This document shows positions 49,342 through 59,795 of a DNA stretch of 64,000 bases, one piece after another (the stretch's first letter is position 1; every line of letters begins with the position of its first letter). Under the pieces are notes generated by a model, which was not told the origin of the DNA, did no database searches, and was given only the letters and a program-made list of their open reading frames with translations. Location: the NCBI RefSeq assembly GCF_023101185.1, contig NZ_CP078077.1, forward strand, positions 1,889,630 to 1,953,629, in the 5' to 3' direction. The position numbers and the translations under genes are program-made. The DNA comes from Microbacterium galbinum. GTDB taxonomy: Bacteria; Actinomycetota; Actinomycetes; Actinomycetales; Microbacteriaceae.

Positions 49342-50709
49342 GTGAACGACCAGATCACGAAGGATGCCGCAGCAGCTGCAGCATCCGAGGAATGCGGCTG
49401 CGCGCCCACGCCCGCCGAGCGCGACGCTCTCTGGAAGCAGAGCTTCAGCCGTCGCAGCGCGCTCGGGCTCGGCGCGCTCAGTGTCGTCGCCCTCAGCGCC
49501 TTCGGGGTCACCTCCGGCGTCTCCGCCGCCTACGCCGCGTCGTACCCGAGCTGGGACGACGTGCAGAAGGCCAAGAACAACGAGGCAGCCAAGGGCGCCG
49601 AGATCCAGCGCATCGAGGGCCTGATCCAGTCCCTCACGCAGAAGGTCGCGCAGACCCAGGCGGCTGCCAAGACCGCCTCCGACGAATACTTCACGGCCCA
49701 GCAGGAGTTCTTCGCCGCGATCGCCGAGGCCGACACGCTCCAGGCGAAGGCCGACGAGCAGGCGGGCGTCGCCGACGAGTCGGCTCGCAAGGCCGGCCAG
49801 GTCGCTGCGCAGATCTACCGCAACGGTGGCGACGACACCTCGCTCGAGCTGTTCTTCGCCGGCTCCGCCGCGAACGCCGATGAGCTGCTCTCGCGCCTCG
49901 GCACGATGGACAAGCTCCTCGAATACAACCAGTCGGTCTACGACGATGCCGTCGCCGCCCGCAACTCCGCCCAGTCGCTCAGCGACCAGGCGAAGGTCGC
50001 ACGCGACGAGCGCGACCGCCTGCAGAAGATCGCAGAGCAGAAGATGGTCGCGGCCCAGCAGGCGGCGGATGCCGCGCAGGCTGCCCTCGACGAGCAGTCG
50101 GCGAACCTCAACACCATGCAGGCGCAGCTCGCCGCCCTCAAGGACACGACGACGAAGACGGTCGCCGGCTACCAGGCCGGTGTCGCGGCTCGCGAGGCCG
50201 AGGAGAAGAAGCGCCGTGAGCGCGAGGCCGCCGAAGCCGCGGCGAACGCCGGCGGCAACAGCGGCGGCGGAGGCGCCCCCGCCGGCAGCGGCAGCGGTTG
50301 GGTGCGCCCGCACGGCGGTTACCGCAGCTCGGGTTACGGTCCCCGTTCGCAGCAGTGCAACGCGAACGGATGCTCGTCGAGCTGGCACTACGGCATCGAC
50401 CTCGCCAACGGTTGCGGGGCGGCGATCTATGCCGCGTACGCCGGTGTCGTCGACGCCGCGTTCTACAACGGCGGGTACGGCAACTACGTCCGCATCCAGC
50501 ACGGCACCGGCGTCGCGACCGGCTACGCGCACATCCGCGACGGCGGCTTCGCGGTCAGGGCCGGCCAGCAGGTGCAGGCCGGGCAGATCATCGCTTACGC
50601 GGGCAACACCGGCGGATCCTTCGGCTGCCACCTCCACTTCGAGGTCTACATCAACGGGTACTACACGAACCCGGCCGACTTCATGGCCGCGCGCGGCATC
50701 TCGATCTGA
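49342..50709 (+). CDS. Tat-exported M23 metallopeptidase with coiled coil
   Basis: 455 residues from the GTG at 49342 (GGAAGGGG upstream); an ATG at 49315 in frame is the alternative. A cytoplasmic Cys-containing leader is followed by SFSRRSALGLGALSVVALSAFG, a twin-arginine signal. Then a long Ala/Gln/Lys-rich coiled coil (about residues 75-275), a Gly-rich hinge, and a C-terminal LytM domain with HYGIDLANGCGA, GNYVRIQHGTGVATGYAHI and CHLHFEVYINGYYTNP. The layout is that of EnvC/PcsB-like cell-separation factors: the coiled coil regulates a peptidoglycan endopeptidase. Confidence 0.9.
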   Translation: MNDQITKDAAAAAASEECGCAPTPAERDALWKQSFSRRSALGLGALSVVALSAFGVTSGVSAAYAASYPSWDDVQKAKNNEAAKGAEIQRIEGLIQSLTQKVAQTQAAAKTASDEYFTAQQEFFAAIAEADTLQAKADEQAGVADESARKAGQVAAQIYRNGGDDTSLELFFAGSAANADELLSRLGTMDKLLEYNQSVYDDAVAARNSAQSLSDQAKVARDERDRLQKIAEQKMVAAQQAADAAQAALDEQSANLNTMQAQLAALKDTTTKTVAGYQAGVAAREAEEKKRREREAAEAAANAGGNSGGGGAPAGSGSGWVRPHGGYRSSGYGPRSQQCNANGCSSSWHYGIDLANGCGAAIYAAYAGVVDAAFYNGGYGNYVRIQHGTGVATGYAHIRDGGFAVRAGQQVQAGQIIAYAGNTGGSFGCHLHFEVYINGYYTNPADFMAARGISI

Positions 50710-50730
50710 GCATCCGCCCCCGACATGCAG

Positions 50731-50765
50731 AAGACCCCCGGCCGCTGAGCGGATCCGGGGGTCTT
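50731..50765. terminator. Bidirectional hairpin terminator
   Basis: Perfect 11-bp stem AAGACCCCCGG / CCGGGGGTCTT (50731-50741, 50755-50765), 13-nt loop, followed by TCG. Between the convergent M23 and ppa genes. Confidence 0.85.
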
Positions 50766-50813
50766 TCGCTTCGACAGGCTCAGCGACCCAGGGGCGGGTC
50801 AGTGGCCCAGGGG

Positions 50814-51305
50814 TCAGTGACCCTGCTCGCCGAAACGGACGATCGCCTCGTCGAGGATGCGCTCGGCCTCGGCCTTGTCGCCCCACGCGTCGACCTTGAC
50901 CCACTTGTTGGGCTCGAGGTCCTTGTAGTGCTCGAAGAAGTGCGCGATCTCCTTCTTCGTGTACTCGGCGATGTCGTCGATGTCCTGGATGTGCGCCCAG
51001 CGCGGGTCCTTCGACAGCACGGCGACCAGCTTGTCGTCGCCGCCGGCCTCGTCGCTCATCTTGAGCACGGCCACGGGACGCACCTCGACGACGACGCCCG
51101 GGTAGATGGCGTGGTCGAGCAGCACGAGCACGTCGAGCGGGTCGCCGTCCTCGCCGAGCGTGTTGTCGAAGTAGCCGTAGTCGGCCGGGTAGCCGAAGGT
51201 CGTGTAGAGCACGCGGTCGAGGTGCACTCGCCCGGTCTCGTGGTCGACCTCGTACTTCACGCGGCTGCCGCGCGGGATCTCGATGACGGCGTCGTGTGCG
51301 CCCAT
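50814..51305 (-). CDS. ppa: Inorganic pyrophosphatase (family I)
   Basis: 163 residues, the normal size. Family I marks: IEIPRGSRVKYEVDHETG, YPADYGYFDNTLGEDGDPLDVLVLLD with the metal-binding DGDPLD Asp cluster, and DDKLVAVLSKDPRW. Hydrolyses pyrophosphate in the cytoplasm. GAGGAG Shine-Dalgarno before the ATG. Confidence 0.96.
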   Translation of the reverse strand: MGAHDAVIEIPRGSRVKYEVDHETGRVHLDRVLYTTFGYPADYGYFDNTLGEDGDPLDVLVLLDHAIYPGVVVEVRPVAVLKMSDEAGGDDKLVAVLSKDPRWAHIQDIDDIAEYTKKEIAHFFEHYKDLEPNKWVKVDAWGDKAEAERILDEAIVRFGEQGH

Positions 51306-51351
51306 GCGTGTGCTCCTCAGGAGAAAAATCGGTTGGATGCCGCGGACAAGC

Positions 51352-52017
51352 CTACTCGGCAGGTCCGGGCGTCTGAACGTCGGAGTCGCGCGAACGCCCG
51401 CGAGACAGCCGATCGACCAGCCGGGAGACGGGGGCGTTCAACAACAGCAGGAAGAGGGCGGCGTACCCGATCTCGGGAACGAGCACGGCGACGAGCAGTG
51501 CCGCAGCGAACAGGATGATCGCGGCCAGGTCGCCGAGCACCCCCTCGCGGTAGGTCGAGGGCGGCGCGGTCGAGAGCTCCGGGCGCCGTCCGAGATACAT
51601 GCCGCCGGCCAGCGTCGCGAGCTGCGTGGCTATCAACGTGCCGATGTACACGACCTTCTGCAGTGGGTCGGTGTCGATCTGCCCCAGCATGGCCGTCGGC
51701 ACGGGCAGCCACACGATCGTAGCCATCCACGCCACGTTGATCCAGATCAGCGGCGTGGTGATCCGCTCCACATCGCGGTACTGACTGTGGTGCCCCATCC
51801 AGAAGGTCGCGATGAGCAGGAAGCTCAGTGCGAAACTCAGCAACTGCCCCGAGTGCTCGTGGAAGAACTCCGCCGTCGTCAGCTTGCCGGACGCGGCATC
51901 CGACACCGCCTCCATGAGCGGCAGGATGAGCAGCGTCATCGCGATCGCGACGACGGCGTCGACGAACGCCTTGAACCGCTCGGTACGGAATGGCGGGGTG
52001 CGGTGCGGTGCGGTCAC
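51352..52017 (-). CDS. TMEM175-like (DUF1211) membrane protein
   Basis: 221 residues with about six membrane segments. The first helix carries ERFKAFVDAVVAIAMTLLILPL, the place of the RxxxFSD motif of TMEM175 potassium channels, and HHSQYRDVERIT follows in the first loop. Bacterial members assemble into potassium channels; here the first Ser of FSD is Val. GTG start, 6 nt after TATCCT (52024-52029), so probably leaderless. Confidence 0.82.
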   Translation of the reverse strand: MTAPHRTPPFRTERFKAFVDAVVAIAMTLLILPLMEAVSDAASGKLTTAEFFHEHSGQLLSFALSFLLIATFWMGHHSQYRDVERITTPLIWINVAWMATIVWLPVPTAMLGQIDTDPLQKVVYIGTLIATQLATLAGGMYLGRRPELSTAPPSTYREGVLGDLAAIILFAAALLVAVLVPEIGYAALFLLLLNAPVSRLVDRLSRGRSRDSDVQTPGPAE

Positions 52018-52085
52018 GGCGTCAGGATAGTGCCGTCGCCGGGGCGGGCGCACGCCCCGCGGATGCCGTGCCCTAGCGTGGAGGG

Positions 52086-53081
52086 ATGCCGTCACTCGAC
52101 CCCGCCATCGCCGAGATCCGCCGCGCCGTGCGCACCGCACTGGCCGATCTGCCCGAGGGTGCCGCCGTCGTGGCCGCACTGTCCGGGGGAGCGGACTCCC
52201 TGGCACTGACCGCCGCGGTCGCCTTCGAGGCGCCGAAGCTCGGCATCCGAGCGACCGCCGTCACGATCGATCACGCACTGCAGACGGGATCGGATGCTGT
52301 CGCCGCGCGGGCCGCCGAGCAGGCGACGGCCCTCGGTCTCGAAGCCCGCGTCGTGCGGGTCGAGGTCGACGACGCGACCGACGACGGCCCCGAGTCGGCG
52401 GCGCGGGACGCGCGCTATCAGGCGCTGCGGGATGTCGCCGACGAGGTCGGCGCGCGAGCGGTGCTGCTCGGCCACACGCTCGACGACCAGGCGGAGACAG
52501 TTCTGCTCGGGCTGGCCCGCGGCGCCGGAGCCGCGAGCCTGCAGGGCATGGCGCCCGTCCGGGAGGACGACGACCGCGTGCGCTGGATGCGCCCGTTGCT
52601 GGCGGTGCGTCGCACGACGACGCGCGCTTTCTGCGCGGCATCCGCTCTCGACGTCTGGGACGACCCCCACAACCTCGACGATCGTTTCGCCCGGGTGCGG
52701 GTGCGGGAGCGTGTGCTCCCCGTGCTCGAGACCGAGATCGGGCCGGGGATCGCCGAGGCCCTCGCGCGCACCGCCGAACAGCTGCGCGAAGACGCCGAGG
52801 CGTTCGACGAGATGATCCACGAGACCATCGAAGACATCGTCGAGCACGCCGAGGCCGGCATCTCGGTGAGCGTCGCGGCGCTCGCCGCGAACCCCGCGGC
52901 CCTGCGCAATCGCGTGATCCGCCTCGTGGTCGACAGCGAGTTCGGGGTGAGCCTCACCCGGCTGCAGACGCTGGAGGTCGCGCGCCTGGTGACCGACTGG
53001 TCGGGTCAGGGCCCGATCGACCTGCCCGGGTGCGCCGCCGCCCGCCACGGTGGGCGCATCGTCTTCACGGCGCGCACCTGA
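52086..53081 (+). CDS. tilS: tRNA(Ile)-lysidine synthase
   Basis: 331 residues. PP-loop ATP site ALSGGADSLALT (about residues 30-41), TIDHALQTGSDAVAARAAEQA, and LGHTLDDQAETVLLGLARGAG are characteristic. It changes C34 of tRNA-Ile(CAU) to lysidine. The C-terminal domain is short, as in other actinobacteria. TAGCGT (52074-52079) is 6 nt from the ATG. Confidence 0.95.
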   Translation: MPSLDPAIAEIRRAVRTALADLPEGAAVVAALSGGADSLALTAAVAFEAPKLGIRATAVTIDHALQTGSDAVAARAAEQATALGLEARVVRVEVDDATDDGPESAARDARYQALRDVADEVGARAVLLGHTLDDQAETVLLGLARGAGAASLQGMAPVREDDDRVRWMRPLLAVRRTTTRAFCAASALDVWDDPHNLDDRFARVRVRERVLPVLETEIGPGIAEALARTAEQLREDAEAFDEMIHETIEDIVEHAEAGISVSVAALAANPAALRNRVIRLVVDSEFGVSLTRLQTLEVARLVTDWSGQGPIDLPGCAAARHGGRIVFTART

Positions 53082-53101
53082 CCTGCGGCGGGCGGCGCAC
53101 G

Positions 53102-53698
53102 TTACTTCTTGCCGCCGAAGAGGCCGCCGACGATGTTGCCCAGATCGATGCCGCCGTCACCCGACTTGTTGCCGCCGCCCAGCAGCCCGCCGATGATGTC
53201 GCCGACGCCACCGCCGCCGGAGTTGCCGTTGCCGCCGCCGAGCAGACCGCCGATGATGTCGCCGATCCCGCCGCCGCCCTGCGACTCGGTCGAGGCGGAG
53301 CCGCTCTTGCCCTTGCCGGCGTTCGCGATCAGACCCATCACGATCGGCGCGAGGATCGGCAGGAGCTTGCCGAAGTCGATGCCCGCCGTCTTGTCGGACT
53401 GCGTGAGCTTCTCGGTGACCTTCTTCTTCTCCTCGGCTCCGAGGATGTGCGTGACGATCTTGTCGCCGTCGGCCTGATCGATGTCCTTGATCGAGGCGGC
53501 GCCGCCCGTGCCCTCGTGCTTCTTCAGCGCCTTCTGGATCGCCGCCGAGCCCTCGTCGGTCGAGGCGTTCTTCGCGAGCCCTCCGAGAAGCACCGCACCG
53601 CCCTGCTCGACCGCGGTCTTCGCGACGTCGGGTGAGACGCCGAGCTGCTTCGCGATGTCGTCGATCGGGACCTGCTTCAGGATGTCGTCGAGAGCCAT
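53102..53698 (-). CDS. DUF937 domain protein
   Basis: 198 residues. The N-terminal helices (LDDILKQVPIDDIAKQLGVSPDVAKTAVEQG) and the FGKLLPILAPIVMGLIANAGKGKSG stretch identify DUF937; a Gly-rich tail (GGGIGDIIGGLLGGG, three related copies) follows. The function is unknown. The tail repeats may mediate self-association. GGAAGG Shine-Dalgarno upstream. Convergent with tilS. Confidence 0.85.
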   Translation of the reverse strand: MALDDILKQVPIDDIAKQLGVSPDVAKTAVEQGGAVLLGGLAKNASTDEGSAAIQKALKKHEGTGGAASIKDIDQADGDKIVTHILGAEEKKKVTEKLTQSDKTAGIDFGKLLPILAPIVMGLIANAGKGKSGSASTESQGGGGIGDIIGGLLGGGNGNSGGGGVGDIIGGLLGGGNKSGDGGIDLGNIVGGLFGGKK

Positions 53699-53801
53699 GG
53701 GAATCCTTCCGTCGGTGGGCTTCCGCCCGTCTCACGGCTCAGAGTAGTGCGGATGCCGGGGCAGGGGGAGAGCGGCGTCATCGATCGCCTAAAATCGATC
53801 C

Positions 53802-54353
<552 letters not shown>

Positions 54354-54417
54354 CGCGCTACGCCGTGGGTGAACGCACAGCAGGCGCCTAGTACGCGCGC
54401 GATACGCTGATCCGATC

Positions 54418-56415
<1,998 letters not shown>

Positions 56416-56417
56416 TC

Positions 56418-57017
56418 GTGGGCGTCGACAGGGCGCGGATCGAGCGGCTGACGCGTGAGCTGCTCGAGGCGATCGGTGAAGACCCGGATCGTCCGGGACT
56501 GCGCCAGACGCCCGCGCGCATGGCCGAGCTGTACGCGGAGTTCTTCGGCGGCGTCGGCGAGGATGCCGCGGCTCCGCTCGAGCGCACGATCAGCGTGACC
56601 CGGGGCCCCGCCCCCGACACGCTGCCGTCGGGCGCGGTGCTGCTGCGCGACATCCGTTTCCGTTCGGTGTGCGAGCACCACCTGCTGCCCTTCGCCGGCC
56701 GGGCCCACCTGGCCTACCTCCCGGGAGAGCAGGTCGTGGGTCTGGGTGCGCTGGTGCGGGTCGTCGAGATCCTCGCCGCCCGCCCGCAGGTGCAGGAGCG
56801 GCTGGGCGAGCAGATCGCCGACACGATCGCCGAGAACCTCGACACCCGCGGCGTGCTCGTCGTGCTCGACGCCAGCCACGGCTGCGTGACGATGCGAGGC
56901 GGACGCCAACCCGAGGCATCCACCCTCACCATCGCCGCCCGCGGCATCTACGAGGACCCGATCGCGCGCGCCGAGCTCATCGCCCTCATCGGTCCGTCGT
57001 CCGGCGCGCTCTCGTGA
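56418..57017 (+). CDS. folE: GTP cyclohydrolase I
   Basis: 199 residues from a GTG 2 bp after the ftsH stop. It has EDPDRPGLRQTPARMAELYAEFF, the zinc-binding region VCEHHLLPFAGRAHLAYLPG, QVQERLGEQIADTIAENL and SHGCVTMRG. First step of folate synthesis: GTP to dihydroneopterin triphosphate. Overlaps folP by 4 bp (GTGA). Confidence 0.96.
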   Translation: MGVDRARIERLTRELLEAIGEDPDRPGLRQTPARMAELYAEFFGGVGEDAAAPLERTISVTRGPAPDTLPSGAVLLRDIRFRSVCEHHLLPFAGRAHLAYLPGEQVVGLGALVRVVEILAARPQVQERLGEQIADTIAENLDTRGVLVVLDASHGCVTMRGGRQPEASTLTIAARGIYEDPIARAELIALIGPSSGALS

Positions 57018-57817
57018 CCGGCATCTGGGGCATCGTCAACGTCACGCCCGACTCGTTCAGCGACGGCGGACGCTACCTCGACGTCGACTCGGCGGTCGCG
57101 CGGGGACTGAAGCTGCGCGCCGACGGCGCCACCGTGCTCGACATCGGCGGGGAGTCGACGCGTCCCGGCGCGGAGCGTGTGGATGCGGCCACCGAGCAGT
57201 CGCGCGTGATCCCGGTGATCGAGCAGCTGGCCGCGGCCGGCGTCGCTCTCAGCATCGACACGTTCAACGCCTCGACGGCCGCGGCGGCGGTGCGCGCGGG
57301 GGCCCGCATCGTCAACGACGTGTCGGGCGGGCTCGCCGACCCCGAGATGCGCGCGGCCGTCGCCGAGTCCGGTGCCGACTACGCGATCGGGCACTGGCGC
57401 GGTTTCTCCGACGACATGTACGCCCGCGCCGACTACCATCGCATCGCCCGCGAGGTCGCCGGAGAGCTGCAGGAGCGCCTGGGCGAAGCCGCTGCGGCTG
57501 GCATCGCACCGTCGCGGGTGATCCTCGACCCGGGCATCGGATTCGCCAAGGCAGGTGCGCAGAACTGGGATCTGCTGCGGGGACTCGACGACATCGTCGC
57601 CCTGGGACCCCGCGTGCTCATCGGCACCTCGCGCAAGCGGTTCCTGGCCGAGGCGTTGGGCCAGGCGGATGCCGACGTCACCGAGCAGCGTCGCGACCTC
57701 GCGACCGCCGTGACCAGCGCTCTCGCGCTGCGCGCCGGCGTGTGGGCGGTGCGCGTGCACGACGTCGCCGCGACCCGCGACGCGCTCGCGATCGCGCACG
57801 CCTGGGAAGGGCGCTGA
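57014..57817 (+). CDS. folP: Dihydropteroate synthase
   Basis: 267 residues from a GTG overlapping the folE stop. GIVNVTPDSFSDGGRY at the very start, DIGGESTRPGAERVD, SIDTFNASTAAAAVRAGARIVNDVSGG, ILDPGIGFAKAGAQNWDLL and IGTSRKRFL are family signatures. Joins p-aminobenzoate to the pterin diphosphate. Confidence 0.96.
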   Translation: MTGIWGIVNVTPDSFSDGGRYLDVDSAVARGLKLRADGATVLDIGGESTRPGAERVDAATEQSRVIPVIEQLAAAGVALSIDTFNASTAAAAVRAGARIVNDVSGGLADPEMRAAVAESGADYAIGHWRGFSDDMYARADYHRIAREVAGELQERLGEAAAAGIAPSRVILDPGIGFAKAGAQNWDLLRGLDDIVALGPRVLIGTSRKRFLAEALGQADADVTEQRRDLATAVTSALALRAGVWAVRVHDVAATRDALAIAHAWEGR

Positions 57818-57861
57818 GCGCCGGCCGCTGCGTCGTCGGTGCTCCCGCGTACGCTGGGGTG

Positions 57862-58248
57862 ATGGACTCCCTCGATGAGATCGTGCTGACCGGGCTGACG
57901 GTGTTCGGCCGGCATGGCGTGTACGACCACGAGCGCGCCGACGGGCAGGAGTTCACGATCGACCTGCGCCTGCGTCTCGACCTCGCCCCGGCCGCGGCAT
58001 CCGACGACGTGGTCGACACGGTGCACTACGGCGAGTTGGCCGAGAAGGTGGCGGCGATCGTCGCGGGGGAGCCGGTCGACCTGATCGAGACGCTCGCGTC
58101 GCGCATCGCCGACGCCGCCCTCGGTGACGAGCGGGTGCACGACGTCACCGTCACGGTGCACAAGCCGCACGCCCCCATCCCCCTCACGTTCGCCGACGTC
58201 TCGGTGGTTCTCACACGCGGGCGCATCACGACAGGAGGCGTCGCATGA
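57862..58248 (+). CDS. folB: Dihydroneopterin aldolase
   Basis: 128 residues. The family start IVLTGLTVFGRHGVYDHERADGQEF, the central TVHYGELAEKVAAIV with LIETLASRIAD, and the final VTVHKPHAPIPLTFADVSVVL are diagnostic. It has its own TACGCT hexamer (57850-57855), 6 nt from the ATG, so it can be transcribed independently of folE-folP. Overlaps folK (ATGA). Confidence 0.95.
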   Translation: MDSLDEIVLTGLTVFGRHGVYDHERADGQEFTIDLRLRLDLAPAAASDDVVDTVHYGELAEKVAAIVAGEPVDLIETLASRIADAALGDERVHDVTVTVHKPHAPIPLTFADVSVVLTRGRITTGGVA

Positions 58249-58781
58249 GCCGCAACCTCACCCGACCGCCCGAGGTTCCGCTGCCGGGTCCCGATCGCGA
58301 GCCGGTCACGGCCGTCGTCGCCCTCGGAGCCAACCTCGGCGACCGGCACGCCACGATCACCGCCGCGGCCGAGCGCATCGCGCGCCTTCCCCTGGTCACC
58401 GACGTACGACTCTCTCCGCTGCACGAGACCGTCGCCCTGCGCGTCGACGGGCCCGACCCCGACGCGCCGGGCTACGTGAACGCGGTCGCCCTGGTGACCA
58501 CGCGCCTCGCCCCCGAGATCCTGCTCGGCATGCTGCATGCGATCGAAGACGAGAACGGGCGCGAGCGCCACGAGCGGTGGGGCGACCGAACCCTCGATCT
58601 CGACCTCATCGCGTACGGCGACGAGGTCTCCGACGACCCGCGTATCGTGCTGCCGCACCCGCGTGCGTTCGAGCGCCTCTTCGTGCTCGACCCGTGGCTC
58701 GACATCGACCCCGACGCCGAGCTCGCAGGTCACGGACGTATCGCCGACCTCGCCGCCGCGCTGCGCGCGCAGGGGGAGTGA
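58245..58781 (+). CDS. folK: 6-hydroxymethyl-7,8-dihydropterin pyrophosphokinase
   Basis: 178 residues. VVALGANLGDRHATI, PLHETVAL, ERHERWGDRTLDLDLIAYGDE and LPHPRAFERLFVLDPWLDIDP carry the pterin and ATP-magnesium ligands. About 20 extra residues at the N-terminus precede the usual start of the fold. Confidence 0.95.
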   Translation: MSRNLTRPPEVPLPGPDREPVTAVVALGANLGDRHATITAAAERIARLPLVTDVRLSPLHETVALRVDGPDPDAPGYVNAVALVTTRLAPEILLGMLHAIEDENGRERHERWGDRTLDLDLIAYGDEVSDDPRIVLPHPRAFERLFVLDPWLDIDPDAELAGHGRIADLAAALRAQGE

Positions 58782-59263
58782 TGCAGCGCACCTCCGCCGG
58801 GCTCCTCGTCATCCTCGCCGTCGTCGGCGCCGGTCTCGGGTTCCTCCTCGATCAGCTGCTGACGGCGATGGGCCGCGCGACCTTCACCCCTTCGGTCTTC
58901 CTCCCGGTGCTGCTCGTGCTCATCGCGGCGGCGGCGCTCGCCGTCGCCTGGCCGGTGCGGCGCAGTGTGCGCACCGGCATCCGCATCGATCCGTTCCGTG
59001 CGCTCCGCGCCGCGACGCTCGCTCGCGCCTCGAGTCTGCTCGGAGCCCTGCTCGCGGGCTTCGGCGCCGGTCTCCTGGGCTTCCTCCTGACACGGCCGAT
59101 CGATCCCCCGGTAGGGTCGACAGTGGCGATGATCGCCCTGATCGCGGGAGCAATCGTGCTCGTGGTCGCCGCCCTCGTCGCCGAACAGTTCTGCACCCTG
59201 CCGAAGGATCCTGATGACTCAGAGCCCAGAGAACGCGCCCCTGAACCCGGCCGAGGGCACTGA
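58781..59263 (+). CDS. DUF3180 membrane protein
   Basis: 160 residues with four membrane segments (TSAGLLVILAVVGAGLGFLL; FLPVLLVLIAAAALAVAW; LLGALLAGFGAGLLGFLL; MIALIAGAIVLVVAALVAEQF). It starts 1 nt before the folK stop ends. DUF3180 proteins follow folK throughout actinobacteria; function unknown. The 3' end overlaps the next gene by 50 bp, showing tight coupling. Confidence 0.88.
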   Translation: MQRTSAGLLVILAVVGAGLGFLLDQLLTAMGRATFTPSVFLPVLLVLIAAAALAVAWPVRRSVRTGIRIDPFRALRAATLARASSLLGALLAGFGAGLLGFLLTRPIDPPVGSTVAMIALIAGAIVLVVAALVAEQFCTLPKDPDDSEPRERAPEPGRGH

Positions 59264-59795
59264 CCTCGCCGCCCTCGACCAGGGGGTGTACACCTCTCTC
59301 CGCACGGCGCGCAGCGAGGCCCGCCTCGAGCTCGACGGCACCTGGCACCAGATCTCGCCGCGCTACGCCGTCTCGCAGTTGCTGCAGAACGCGCTCCTGC
59401 TCGTCGTCGTGATCGTCGCCGCCGTCGTGCTCGCGCTCGTGCTGCACCAGAGCTGGGTGTGGATCCCCGGCGCCGCGCTGACGCTGCTGATCGTCGTGAC
59501 GATGATCATCCTGCCGCGGCAGGCGCGGGCGATCGGCTACATGTTGCGCGCCGACGACATCGTCTTCCGCAAGGGCATCCTCTGGCAGCGCATGATCGCC
59601 GTGCCCTACGGGCGCATGCAGCTCGTCGACATCACGCAGGGTCCGGTCGACCGCGGCTTCGGCATCTCGCAGCTCAAGATGGTCACCGCCGCCGCGACCA
59701 CCGGCGTCCAGATCCCCGGCCTCACGCAGGCCGCGGCCGAGGCGCTGCGCGACACGCTCATCGAGGTCGCCGAGACCCGCCGGACCGGCCTGTGA
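59214..59795 (+). CDS. bPH2-domain membrane protein (YdbS-like)
   Basis: 193 residues. Two membrane segments (about 65-105) are followed by one bacterial PH-like domain with DDIVFRKGILWQRMIAVPYGRMQLVDITQGPVDRGFGISQLKMVTAA, the usual bPH2 signature. Usually encoded with a longer YdbT-like partner, as here. Function not established; a role in membrane stress or antimicrobial resistance has been suggested for Bacillus homologues. Confidence 0.88.
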   Translation: MTQSPENAPLNPAEGTDLAALDQGVYTSLRTARSEARLELDGTWHQISPRYAVSQLLQNALLLVVVIVAAVVLALVLHQSWVWIPGAALTLLIVVTMIILPRQARAIGYMLRADDIVFRKGILWQRMIAVPYGRMQLVDITQGPVDRGFGISQLKMVTAAATTGVQIPGLTQAAAEALRDTLIEVAETRRTGL